Shown here: piece by piece, positions 23,449 to 32,097 of the stretch | How positions within the stretch are numbered: the first letter of the stretch is position 1 | Layout: each line of letters opens with the position of its first letter | Origin: Gammaproteobacteria bacterium | GTDB taxonomy: Bacteria > Pseudomonadota > Gammaproteobacteria > Natronospirales > REEB76 | Direction of reading: 5' to 3' | DNA length: 33,285 nucleotides | NCBI GenBank assembly: GCA_028870845.1 | Contig: JAGWOR010000030.1 | Location: forward strand, 1-33,285 | Program-made: the position numbers and the translations under genes | Notes under the pieces: model-generated | What the model was told of the DNA's origin: nothing | Seen by the model: only the letters and a program-made list of their open reading frames with translations | Database searches by the model: none

Positions 23449-26400
23449 TCAATAATTCAGGGCCGACTGTCCGGCTTTTTGCAAAGCCGCACTCATCTTG
23501 GGCAGATCCACCAGCTGCAGCTGGCGCCATTGCTGCATGACCGGCTCCAGAGCCCTGCTTTGCAGCTTGAAACCGGCGCGTGCATCCCGGCTGGGGTCCG
23601 CGTCGGCGCTTTCCACGGCATTTTCGATGTCCGCCAGGGCACCGCTGAAATAGCGCAGGTTTCTGGTGTTGGCGGGCGGCACGCCCACGGAATTATCCGG
23701 ATTCACGCGCGCAATCCCCGCCAGGGTGTCCAGTTTCTGCATGAGCACGGCGATTTGCACGCTGAGTTTCTCGTTGACCTTGTCCTTAGCGGTCCGCAAT
23801 TCGCCCAGCAGCGAATGGATGGAGTGGCTGGCTTGCGCCACCTGCACGCGCAGCTGCTCGACCTGCCTGGCGAACTTCAGCTGCCGGTCAAAGCCGATAA
23901 AAGTCAGGTTCACACGCGGATCCTTCAATACCATGAGCGTTTGGTCATAGGACTTGCCGTTCACCGACAGCCGGACTTTATATTTCCCCGGCACCACCCA
24001 CAGGCCACCGGCCGGCCGGCCATCCTGCTGCAGGGCCTTGGGCTGCGCGTAGCGCAGATCCCAGACGAAGCGGTGCACGCCCTCGGCGGCGGACAGCGGT
24101 GTGGGCTGCTGGATCCACTTGGGCGTCGAATGAATTTTGGCCAGGTTGATTTTCGGCTCCGGCGTGGCGCTGCTGAAGTGCCGCACCACGTTACCCAGGT
24201 AATCGTAAATATCCAGGGTCACCGGAGTGTAGGCCGGTTTTGCCAGGTAGTAATCAATGTAGGCCCCCATGGGCGGATTAGTTGCATGCGGCTCGTCGGA
24301 GGGCAATGGTGTGCCGGTGAATCCGCTGGGCATCACCCGGTAGGCGGGCTCCGGCGTGAACAGACCGTCGCTGCCTTGCGCCAGTTGGGTGTCGAGCTGG
24401 CGCAGTTCCGTCATGTCGTCCATGATCCAGAAACCGCGTCCGTGGGTGGCGATCACCAGATCATTGTCGTGCACGTCGATGTCGCGCACCGATGTCACCG
24501 GCAGGTTCAGTTGCAGGCTTTGCCAGTGGCGGCCGTCATCGAATGACACGTACACGCCCTTTTCGGTGCCCGCGTACAACAGGCCGGGCTTCACCGGATC
24601 TTCGCGCACCACGTTCACGAAACTGCCATCCGGGATGCCGGTGACGATCAGCTTCCAGGTTTTGCCGTTGTCGTGGGTCGCATAGATGTATGGCTTATAG
24701 TCGTTGAGCCGGTGACGGTCCACGGCCATGTAGGCGGTGTCGGTGCTGAAATGCCCGGCTTCGATCATGCTGACTTTGGACCAGGGGGTCAGCGGCTGCG
24801 GTGTGGCATTCACCCAACGTTTGCCGCCGTCGTTCGTCACCCACACCAGCCCGTCATCGGTGCCGGCCCAGATGAAATCCGCTTTGCGCGGCGAGGGCGC
24901 GATACTGTAGACCACGCCGCGGCGCGGGCCTTTGACCGCGGAGTCCACGGCCGTGAAGGCATCCAGGTTGGCGGGTATTCCCGGATCCGGATTCGATAGA
25001 TCCGGACTGATGGCTACCCAATGCTGGCCGCCATCGGTGGTGCGGAAAATCCTCTGATTGCCGAAATACAGCGCGCTCGGATCCTTGGGTGAGAACACCA
25101 ACGGCATGGTCCAGACGCGCCGATACAGGCCCGGATAGGCCAGCGTCGGATTCACGCTCTGGGTCTGCCCGGTGTCCGTGTTGAGGCGGTCGACGCCGCC
25201 GTCATAACCGGTGCCGTAAATCAGGTTGGGGTGGCGGGGATCCACCGCCAGATAGCCGCTCTCGCCGCCGGCGGTGATCTCGCGGAACTGCATCATGCCG
25301 ATGCCATTCCCATTGTTGAAGGTGCGGCTGGGCAGGGCCACGGCGCCTGAATCCTGCTGAGCGCCGTATACCCAGTAGGGAAACCGGTTGTCGGTGGTCA
25401 CGTGGTAAATCTGGGCGATGGGCTGGTTGTACCAGCTGGACCAGGTCTTGCCGTCGTTGAGGGTGATGATCACGCCCTGGTCGGAACCGGCGATCATGTG
25501 CGAACTGTTGTCGGGATCGATCCACAGCGTGTGATAGTCATCGCCGGTGGGATCGCCCTTCATGGGCAGAAAAGTCTTGCCGCCGTCGGTGGACTTGTAA
25601 ATTACCGTGTCGCACACGTAGACGGTTTCGGGATTCTTGGGGTCCACGCTGACGCCGCCGAAATACCAGCCACGCTCCCAGATGCGCGAGTCATCCGAAA
25701 CGCGCGTCCAGTGAACGCCTCCGTCCTCGGACTTGTACAACCCGCCTTGGCTGGCATCCACGAGCGCATACACGATTTGCGGATTGCTGGCGGAAACCGC
25801 GATGCCGATGCGGCCAATGCCCTTGTCCGGAAACCCATGCCCCCGGATCTCCACCCAGTGCTGGCCGGCGTCGTGAGATACATACAGGCCGCTGCCTGGT
25901 CCATTGGAAGGCGGATACACGTTCCAGGGCGGGCGACGGGTTTGCCAGAGGGCAGCAAAAATGGTCTGGTCGTTACCGCCAAAAGCCAGGCTGATGGCGC
26001 CGGTATTGTCGTTCTTGAACAGCACCTTCTTCCAGGTTTTGCCGCCGTCGGTACTCTTGAAGACACCGCGTTCGGCATTGGCTCCATAGGCATGGCCCAG
26101 GGCGGCCACATACACGGTATCGGGATTCTTGGGGTCCACCAGCACAGCGCCGATCTGCTGGCTATCAGTCAAGCCGATCTGGGTCCAGGTCCGGCCGCCG
26201 TCCGACGACCGGTACATGCCATCGCCATAGGCGATATCCGAGCGCATGTCGGCCTCGCCGGTACCCACGTAAACCACCTTGGGATCGGAGGCCGCAACGG
26301 CGATGGCGCCGATGGAACCCACGGGCTGCTGATCAAAAATCGGAGTCCAGGTGCGGCCGGCATCATGGGTTTCCCAAACCCCGCCATCCACTGCGCCGAA

Positions 26401-26583
26401 ATAGAAGTGATTGGGCTGGCCTGGCACGCCGGTCACCGCCAGTGCCCTGCCGGAACGGAATGGACCCAGCAGGCGCCAGTGCAGGTTGGTGTACATATTG
26501 GGATTGACCGGGTCCGCAGACGCGGGCAGGCACAGGATACCCAGACTCAATAGGGATAACAGCAGCCAGGCACGTACGCTCAT
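23449..26583 (-). CDS. Secreted Asp-box (BNR/sortilin-type) beta-propeller protein
   Basis: 1044-residue exported protein. A signal peptide (about 1-23, ending ASA) is followed by about eleven Asp-box motifs of the S/T-x-D-x-G-x-x-W type (for example SSDGGRTW, STDGGKTW, TTDGGQHW), spread to about residue 720 and indicating one or two beta-propellers of the VPS10/sortilin-like glycosidase-fold class. A domain with a beta-rich part (DIYDYLGNVVRHF) and a helical C-terminus (about 880-1040, many Gln/Leu/Lys) completes it. Such proteins are often annotated as glycosyl hydrolases, but no catalytic residues can be identified, so binding is as likely as hydrolysis. ATG 26583 is preceded by GGAG at 6 bases. 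It is divergent from the arsenic operon. Confidence 0.88.
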   Translation of the reverse strand: MSVRAWLLLSLLSLGILCLPASADPVNPNMYTNLHWRLLGPFRSGRALAVTGVPGQPNHFYFGAVDGGVWETHDAGRTWTPIFDQQPVGSIGAIAVAASDPKVVYVGTGEADMRSDIAYGDGMYRSSDGGRTWTQIGLTDSQQIGAVLVDPKNPDTVYVAALGHAYGANAERGVFKSTDGGKTWKKVLFKNDNTGAISLAFGGNDQTIFAALWQTRRPPWNVYPPSNGPGSGLYVSHDAGQHWVEIRGHGFPDKGIGRIGIAVSASNPQIVYALVDASQGGLYKSEDGGVHWTRVSDDSRIWERGWYFGGVSVDPKNPETVYVCDTVIYKSTDGGKTFLPMKGDPTGDDYHTLWIDPDNSSHMIAGSDQGVIITLNDGKTWSSWYNQPIAQIYHVTTDNRFPYWVYGAQQDSGAVALPSRTFNNGNGIGMMQFREITAGGESGYLAVDPRHPNLIYGTGYDGGVDRLNTDTGQTQSVNPTLAYPGLYRRVWTMPLVFSPKDPSALYFGNQRIFRTTDGGQHWVAISPDLSNPDPGIPANLDAFTAVDSAVKGPRRGVVYSIAPSPRKADFIWAGTDDGLVWVTNDGGKRWVNATPQPLTPWSKVSMIEAGHFSTDTAYMAVDRHRLNDYKPYIYATHDNGKTWKLIVTGIPDGSFVNVVREDPVKPGLLYAGTEKGVYVSFDDGRHWQSLQLNLPVTSVRDIDVHDNDLVIATHGRGFWIMDDMTELRQLDTQLAQGSDGLFTPEPAYRVMPSGFTGTPLPSDEPHATNPPMGAYIDYYLAKPAYTPVTLDIYDYLGNVVRHFSSATPEPKINLAKIHSTPKWIQQPTPLSAAEGVHRFVWDLRYAQPKALQQDGRPAGGLWVVPGKYKVRLSVNGKSYDQTLMVLKDPRVNLTFIGFDRQLKFARQVEQLRVQVAQASHSIHSLLGELRTAKDKVNEKLSVQIAVLMQKLDTLAGIARVNPDNSVGVPPANTRNLRYFSGALADIENAVESADADPSRDARAGFKLQSRALEPVMQQWRQLQLVDLPKMSAALQKAGQSALNY

Positions 26584-26703
26584 GAGGTTCTCCGGATTGA
26601 ATGGCTAGTGCAGGTTGGTAACCGGCAAGCAGGGCATAAGTTTTGCACGTTTGCGTCCGGCTTGCGCGCCCTGGCGAAATTTTCACCACTGCGGGGTGGA
26701 CAC

Positions 26704-26742
26704 TTGACTCTGATTATAATAATTCTAGAATACTGGAATTAT
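26704..26742 (+). promoter_or_regulatory. ars operon promoter with overlapping ArsR operator
   Basis: Two possible promoter readings: TTGACT (26704-26709) with a 16-base spacer to TAGAAT (26726-26731), or the perfect -10 TATAAT at 26715-26720 without a good -35. Over them lies a 24-base inverted repeat, ATAATTC-N10-GAATTAT (26719-26742), with the inner palindrome ATTCTAGAAT (26722-26731). The right arm includes the first two bases of the arsR start codon. Binding of ArsR here would block transcription, the normal autoregulation. The arsR leader is at most about 14 bases and may be nearly absent. Confidence 0.65.
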
Positions 26743-27109
26743 GGAAACGAAAACTGCGGGTGCGGCCTTCGCCGCCCTGGCCCATGAATCGCGCCTGGCA
26801 ATCTTCCGCCTGCTGGTACCTGCCGGGAAGGAAGGCCTGTCGGCGGGGGCTTTGGGCGCACAGTTAAACCTGGCGCCCGCCACCCTGTCGTTTCACCTCA
26901 AGGAACTCCGGCACGCGGGTCTGGTGAGCCAACGGCGTGCCGGCCGGACGCTGTACTACGCAGCTGATTTTGACACCATCAATTCACTGATCCTGTACCT
27001 CACGGAGAACTGCTGCCAGGGCTCCACCTGCCTGCCGGCGATGGCAGACCAGTTTGCCAAGCCGCCCGCAAGCCGCACACAGCAGCGCAGGCAAACGCGG
27101 CGTTCCTGA
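26741..27109 (+). CDS. arsR: ArsR-family metalloregulator (arsenic-responsive repressor)
   Basis: 122-residue winged-helix repressor of the ArsR/SmtB family. The N-terminus (AFAALAHESRLAIFRLL) and recognition-helix region (LAPATLSFHLKELRHAGLV, about 44-62) are typical. Cysteines C91, C92 and C97 near the C-terminus (ENCCQGSTC) form a probable As(III)/Sb(III) site, placed C-terminally rather than in the recognition helix as in E. coli ArsR. A basic Arg/Gln-rich tail follows. The operator covers its own promoter. It is the first gene of arsR-arsC-acr3. Confidence 0.94.
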   Translation: METKTAGAAFAALAHESRLAIFRLLVPAGKEGLSAGALGAQLNLAPATLSFHLKELRHAGLVSQRRAGRTLYYAADFDTINSLILYLTENCCQGSTCLPAMADQFAKPPASRTQQRRQTRRS

Positions 27110-27140
27110 CCGGCACGACAATAAAGCCTGGGGATCTTCA

Positions 27141-27653
27141 ATGGCCACAGACTTGCATCAAAAACCTTACAAAGTTCTGTTCCTGTGCACCGGAAATTCC
27201 GCACGCTCGATACTGGCGGAAGCCTTCATGAACAACAGCGCCGAGAATCGCGGGCGCTTCCAAGCCTACAGCGCCGGCAGCCATCCGAAAGCTACGGTGC
27301 ATCCACTGGCGCTGGAGTTACTGCAGAAAAATCATATTCCCACAGCCGGTTTGCGCAGCAAAAGCTGGGATGAGTTTGCCGCACAGGGTGCAACCAAGAT
27401 GGATTTCGTATTCACGGTCTGCGACCAGGCAGCCAGCGAACCCTGCCCGTTCTGGCCGGGACAACCCACCACCGCCCATTGGGGCGTGCCGGATCCGGCG
27501 GCGGTGCAAGGTACTGAGGAACAAAAACGCCGCGCGTTCCGGGATGCACTGATGGTGCTCAGCCGGCGCATCGAATTATTCTGCAACCTGCCGCTGGAAA
27601 AGCTCGACAGGCTCAGTCTAGACAAACATCTCCGGACCATCGGCAAACAATGA
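27141..27653 (+). CDS. arsC: Arsenate reductase, low-molecular-weight phosphatase type
   Basis: 170-residue ArsC of the LMW protein tyrosine phosphatase fold, reducing arsenate to arsenite using thioredoxin or glutaredoxin-type donors. The P-loop C16-TGNSA-R22 begins the fold; C94 and C102 (CDQAASEPC) supply the redox relay; D118 in VPDPA is the expected general acid. ATG 27141 gives the normal family N-terminus; an earlier start at 27054 would overlap arsR and add unrelated residues. Only 31 bases separate it from arsR, and its TGA overlaps the acr3 start (ATGA). Confidence 0.95.
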   Translation: MATDLHQKPYKVLFLCTGNSARSILAEAFMNNSAENRGRFQAYSAGSHPKATVHPLALELLQKNHIPTAGLRSKSWDEFAAQGATKMDFVFTVCDQAASEPCPFWPGQPTTAHWGVPDPAAVQGTEEQKRRAFRDALMVLSRRIELFCNLPLEKLDRLSLDKHLRTIGKQ

Positions 27654-28717
27654 ACAACAATAACGATACTGCGCGGACATCGAAACGCCTGAGCGGTTTC
27701 AGCCGTTATCTCAGTCTGTGGGTGCTGCTGTGCATCGCTACGGGCATGCTGCTGGGCAGGTTCCTGCCGCGGACTTTTGAAATGCTCGGCAGGCTGGAAC
27801 TTGCCCAGGTGAACCTGCCGGTCGCCGTGCTCATCTGGCTAATGATCATACCCATGCTGCTCAAGGTGGATTTGGGCGCATTGCACCAGGTGCGTGAACA
27901 CTGGCGCGGCATTGGAGTGACGCTGCTCATCAACTGGGCAGTCAAGCCGTTTTCCATGGCATTGCTCGGCTGGCTGTTCATCGGCCATGTGTTTTCCGCC
28001 TGGCTGCCGGCGGCATATCTCGACAGTTACATTGCCGGCCTGATCCTGCTGGCGGCAGCTCCCTGTACCGCCATGGTATTCGTGTGGAGCAATCTGGCGG
28101 AAGGTGAACCGCATTTCACCCTCAGCCAGGTGGCTTTGAATGATGTCATCATGATTTTCGCCTTTGCGCCCATCGTCGGCCTGCTGCTGGGACTGGCATC
28201 CATTCAGGTGCCGTGGGACACCTTGCTGTTGTCGGTGGGGCTGTACATCATCATCCCGGTGCTGCTGGCGCAGGCATGGCGGTATTGGCTGCTCAGGCAC
28301 GGCGGTCAGGCATCCGTGGATGCCGCGCTTACAATGCTCAATCCGGTGTCATTGCTGGCGCTGCTCGCGACCCTGGTGTTGCTGTTTGGCTTCCAGGGCG
28401 GTCAGATACTGGCACAGCCATTGATCATCGTGCTGCTGGCGGTGCCGATTCTTATCCAGGTGTATTTCAACGCCGGACTCGCCTACCTGCTGAACCGCCA
28501 TTTCCGGGTGGCCCACTGTGTCGCGGCTCCATCCGCACTCATCGGTGCCAGCAATTTTTTCGAGCTGGCGGTGGCTACCGCCATCAGCCTGTTCGGTTTC
28601 CAGTCGGGGGCGGCACTGGCCACGGTGGTGGGGGTACTGGTGGAAGTGCCGGTGATGCTGTCGGTGGTCTGGTTGGTGACGCGCAGCCGGGACTGGTATG
28701 AAATTCGTACATCTTGA
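27650..28717 (+). CDS. acr3: ACR3-family arsenite efflux transporter
   Basis: 355-residue inner-membrane carrier with ten predicted helices, exporting arsenite produced by ArsC. The conserved cysteine of the family is C139 in LLAAAPCTAMVFVWSNLAEG, and the following NDVIMIFAFAPIV segment is also characteristic. Length is normal. It starts inside the arsC stop (ATGA), so translation is coupled. It converges on the MFS gene with 25 bases between the stops and no visible terminator. Confidence 0.95.
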   Translation: MNNNNDTARTSKRLSGFSRYLSLWVLLCIATGMLLGRFLPRTFEMLGRLELAQVNLPVAVLIWLMIIPMLLKVDLGALHQVREHWRGIGVTLLINWAVKPFSMALLGWLFIGHVFSAWLPAAYLDSYIAGLILLAAAPCTAMVFVWSNLAEGEPHFTLSQVALNDVIMIFAFAPIVGLLLGLASIQVPWDTLLLSVGLYIIIPVLLAQAWRYWLLRHGGQASVDAALTMLNPVSLLALLATLVLLFGFQGGQILAQPLIIVLLAVPILIQVYFNAGLAYLLNRHFRVAHCVAAPSALIGASNFFELAVATAISLFGFQSGAALATVVGVLVEVPVMLSVVWLVTRSRDWYEIRTS

Positions 28718-28742
28718 TATACAGCTAGCCGCGCTTGATGGA

Positions 28743-30101
28743 TCAGGCTGACTGGTGTTCCTGTAACAACGGCTGCTGCGCGGTCTCCCGTCCCCACCAG
28801 ATTGAAATCATCGCCCCGGCGAGGCCGGTGCCGGCAAACACCAGCATCAGCCAGGCTACGCCGATCCGCTCCTGCAGTGCCGGTAACAGAAACACCGTGA
28901 GCAGCGCTCCCACCCTGGATACGGCAGTGGCCAATCCGTGGGCGGAAGCACGCAGCTCCGTGGGATAGAGTTCCACCGGAAAAATCCAGCAGGTATTGGC
29001 TGGACCATAACTGATGGCCAGCTGCCATAGCAGCAGGCCCGCCACCAGGATTGCCAGCGGCGGCGGCCCGTGCAGGGCAAATGCCCATACCAGCAACAAA
29101 CCGGCGACCGAGCCTGCGAATCCCCAGATTTGTGCGCGCAGCCGGCCGACACGTTCGATACTCAGAGCCAGCAGCGCGGTGCCGATCACCGCCACGATGT
29201 CCAGCAGCGTGTTGCCAATGATGGATTGCACATTGCCGTGCAGACCTAGATCCAACAGCAGCAACGGGGCATAAATGCCGAAGCCGTACCCCATAATGTC
29301 GAACAGAAACCAGGGCAGGGTTATGAACAGTGTGCGAGTGATATACATGGAGGAAAACAGCGAAAGCCAGCCGGCCAAAGGTGTTTGCTGGTGGCGCTGC
29401 TCCGCTTCGACCAGTGCGCGGCGTTCCGCCTCACCGAGTGTCGGCACCAATTGGGCGAGCACCGCCACCGCTTCCCGGATGCGCCCGCGTCGCAGGTACC
29501 AGCGCGGCGACTCCGGCAAATTTTTTCTCAGCCAAAGAATACCGAGTGCCGGAATGGCGCCGGAAGCCAGCATGAAACGCCAGGCATGCTCACCCAGTGG
29601 CAGCAGCATCAGTCCCACCAGGCTGGAAACTGCGGCTCCGCCCATCCACAGAGCAAACACCCATACGCTGATGCGTCCACGGCGCATGCGTGGCAGGAAT
29701 TCGATCAGGTAGGTGGCCGACAGGGGATAATCCGCGCCTATCCCCAGTCCCAGCACGAAACGCAGCACCGCCAGTGAAGCCAGATTCCAGGCGAATCCAC
29801 AGCCCAGCGCCGCCACCAGAAACGTAGCCATATCCAGCAGGTAAATCGCCTTGCGGCCAAAACGGTCCGCCAGCGGCCCGCCCAGCAGGCTGCCGATGAA
29901 TGCCCCGACCAGCGCCGCGCCGCCCAACAGCCCGGTCTGCAGCGAATCCAGATGCCATTGCGGCTTAAGCAGGATCAACGCGATGGCGATTACGGAGATA
30001 TCGTAGCCATCGAGAAATATACCCAGTCCGGCCGCCCATGCGGAACGCCGGTGGAGCTTGCTGATCACAGCTTCATCCAGATGCTGGGCTACTCCGGACA
30101 C
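28743..30101 (-). CDS. MFS transporter (sugar/organic-acid porter type)
   Basis: 452-residue major facilitator with 12 predicted helices. The N-terminal FLDGYDISVIAIAL segment, the loop motif GGPLADRFGRKAIY, and the ESPRWYLRRGR stretch at the end of the first half place it among sugar-porter or aromatic-acid/phosphate-type MFS proteins. The substrate cannot be decided. It starts with GTG 30101, supported by AGAGGTG just upstream. It converges on acr3; there is no evidence it belongs to arsenic resistance. The DUF3667 gene ends 16 bases upstream on the same strand. Confidence 0.87.
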   Translation of the reverse strand: MSGVAQHLDEAVISKLHRRSAWAAGLGIFLDGYDISVIAIALILLKPQWHLDSLQTGLLGGAALVGAFIGSLLGGPLADRFGRKAIYLLDMATFLVAALGCGFAWNLASLAVLRFVLGLGIGADYPLSATYLIEFLPRMRRGRISVWVFALWMGGAAVSSLVGLMLLPLGEHAWRFMLASGAIPALGILWLRKNLPESPRWYLRRGRIREAVAVLAQLVPTLGEAERRALVEAEQRHQQTPLAGWLSLFSSMYITRTLFITLPWFLFDIMGYGFGIYAPLLLLDLGLHGNVQSIIGNTLLDIVAVIGTALLALSIERVGRLRAQIWGFAGSVAGLLLVWAFALHGPPPLAILVAGLLLWQLAISYGPANTCWIFPVELYPTELRASAHGLATAVSRVGALLTVFLLPALQERIGVAWLMLVFAGTGLAGAMISIWWGRETAQQPLLQEHQSA

Positions 30102-30117
30102 AGGTCACCTCTGGATA

Positions 30118-30990
30118 TCAGCTTAATAGCAACGTAGCAATAAACATTGCAAAGCGATAAGCATAAAAAATGTACAGTACAGCAGTCATCAGCAGTGCAG
30201 CACCGATCAAACGATACCAGTATGACATGACGTAAACCCGTCCAAGGGCTAAATACAAATATACGGCCCCGACGATGAATACCACACCAGTAATGATGTC
30301 ACCGGCGTAGGCAGACAGCTTTATCTTCAGATCCAGCAGATTGATGCCTGTGAACAACACGCTTAAAAACAGCAACAACACACCCAAAAAAACCATCAGG
30401 AACGCATAGAAATGCAGGGCAAACACGGTGTGCTTTATTACCCCGCGCCGAGGCCGGCTCAGCACCACAACCGCCATAGCAAACAGTGGCACCATTAAGA
30501 TCACCAGTGCCTTCGCCAGGGTTTCCTGCAGGCTGTTATAAACCGGCGTGTATTGCCCCAGGTTCATGGAATGGCTGTGCAGCCAGTGCATCAGCAAGCG
30601 GCCGGCGATCAGGCTGTAAATCCGCTCGTGCAGTTCTGCGGCCAACGGTGCGGAAAATACCTTGATCCCGACGCTCTGCACCAGGAAAAACACCAGGTTG
30701 ATGAGCAGGAATAATTCAAACGGTCCGACGTAAGGCTTGCGCCGGCCGTCCATGTAGGCGGTGGTCAGTTCGCCGGGGGCATCGATGAGTTTCTTCAGGG
30801 TTGGCCACAAGCGTCCATCGAAATTCAGCTTGTTCCAGAGAGCCTGCGGGCCGGCCCAAGATGGAGCCTGCCGTTCAACAGCTGGGCGCTGTTCTCCGCA
30901 GTTCGGACAGAATTGCAGCTGGCAGCTGTGACCGCAGCTCGGACAGCTCCAGGCGCGCTTTTTTGCCTTGTGTTTCAGTGGATAGCTCAT
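30118..30990 (-). CDS. DUF3667-family membrane protein with zinc ribbon
   Basis: 290-residue protein. An N-terminal zinc ribbon (CPSC at 16-19 and CPNC at 28-31) is followed by a soluble stretch with the family segment DGRRKPYVGPFELFLLINLV, then about five membrane helices. This matches DUF3667, a family of unknown function with the same zinc-ribbon plus membrane layout. Its stop lies 17 bases before the GTG of the MFS gene, so the two may be co-transcribed. The interval 30991-31126 upstream shows no gene; it holds a short hairpin (CGGGC-CAGT-GCCCG read on the minus strand). Confidence 0.85.
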   Translation of the reverse strand: MSYPLKHKAKKRAWSCPSCGHSCQLQFCPNCGEQRPAVERQAPSWAGPQALWNKLNFDGRLWPTLKKLIDAPGELTTAYMDGRRKPYVGPFELFLLINLVFFLVQSVGIKVFSAPLAAELHERIYSLIAGRLLMHWLHSHSMNLGQYTPVYNSLQETLAKALVILMVPLFAMAVVVLSRPRRGVIKHTVFALHFYAFLMVFLGVLLLFLSVLFTGINLLDLKIKLSAYAGDIITGVVFIVGAVYLYLALGRVYVMSYWYRLIGAALLMTAVLYIFYAYRFAMFIATLLLS

Positions 30991-31126
30991 ACCAACGCCA
31001 GATGTTTTATCGCGCTCGAGCTTCTGCAGGTCACATCTACTTTAAGCGGGCACTGGCCCGGCAATTGCGCAAGATTGCGGATCAAATTTTTCGGGGCTTA
31101 AAAGTCAAAAACTCCACGCCTTCCAC

Positions 31127-32055
31127 CTAGCTGGAGCTGAGATCGAACCGCGACAGGGTTTTCTCGCCCAGCAGCAGCAACAAACAACCGGAGCATTCGA
31201 CTGCCGAAACGTCCTTGAGATGGAAAGCACCCAGCATCATGGAATTGATGGTGATCAGATTTGCCCGGACGCGCCCGCCATTGGCAATCCGCATCTCAAC
31301 CCCGGATCGCAGGAGCTTGTATCCGGCTTTTGACTTATGCAGGAAGTGGTCGCTGACACCGTAAACGTTGCCCCGGTATCAACCACAAAAGCCGTGACCC
31401 GCGACTGGCCAGGAATAACCGGCGCATAAAAATTGCCGTAGGTCTTGGAAAACCTGAGCTGGGATTTTTCCACGCATTGCTTGGGATCCGCCAGCTGCAT
31501 GTCCGTTTCAATGGAGAGGCGCTGGCCGGTGAAATAGGGTTGCTGCCCAATGGCGGTCAGGTGATCGTCGAACGACGCCAGCAGCGCCAGGGCCTCAAAA
31601 TAACGCTTCTTCTGCACCAGCAGCTTAGCCAGGTTGCCGCGCGCATCCACCAGAGAGGGGACCACATCCAGGGTTTTGTAATACCAGTCTATGGCCTGGC
31701 CGGTTTTGCCGAGATTGGCCAGGCTGTTCGCATAGTAATAGAAAAGATCATAGGTGCCCTCTCCCAGGGCGATGGCTTTCTGGAAACTGGCCACCGCCTT
31801 TGCGTCTTCGCTGCGCTGGTTTTGCGCGATGCCGAGGCGGGCGAATGCGGCACCGTCGTTCGGGCGCAGGCGCACATACGCCTGCAAATGCTGTTCAGCA
31901 CACTTGAATTCCTGGTTGCGTATGCACTCAAGTGCGGATTTCCGCAGTTCGGCGGGTGTCTTCGGGGTCTGTGTACAGCCCAGGGGTGCCAATGCAGCAA
32001 GCAATAATGCAATGCGGGACCCAAGCAGCCGCTTCGTATTCAGAATTATTATCAT
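31127..32055 (-). pseudogene. Frameshifted TPR lipoprotein with retropepsin-like domain
   Basis: The intact frame from ATG 32055 has a signal peptide with possible lipobox (PLGC27), TPR-type helices (about 36-165), and the start of a clan AA aspartyl protease domain with the active-site D226-T-G in FVVDTGATFTV. Shortly after, near 31355-31362, the frame shifts. Left in frame, the product ends at 31255 with unrelated residues. The adjacent frame carries the expected rest of the retropepsin-like fold: SDHFLHKSKAG, RIANGGRVRANLITI, LKDVSAVEC, and LLLLLGEKTLSRFDL, ending at TAG (31127-31129). One missing base, for example a G in GGTGTC, restores a full protein of about 308 residues. It could be a real mutation or a sequence error. 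Confidence 0.82.
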
Positions 32056-32097
32056 GAGATATCCGCCATCTACGCTGCGAATTGCATTAACACGGCA

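Noticed and set aside
23338..24546. 402-codon plus-strand open frame
   Set aside because: Antisense to the C-terminal part of the BNR protein; composition is shadow-like and no domain is visible.
25402..26553. 383-codon plus-strand open frame
   Set aside because: Antisense to the Asp-box repeats of the BNR protein; its apparent repetitiveness comes from those repeats.
26715..26720. Perfect TATAAT as the sole arsR -10 element
   Set aside because: No acceptable -35 lies 16-18 bases upstream and it lacks an extended -10; kept only as one of two alternatives.
28743..30101. MFS gene as part of the arsenic operon
   Set aside because: It is on the opposite strand, convergent with acr3, and its motifs point to organic substrates.
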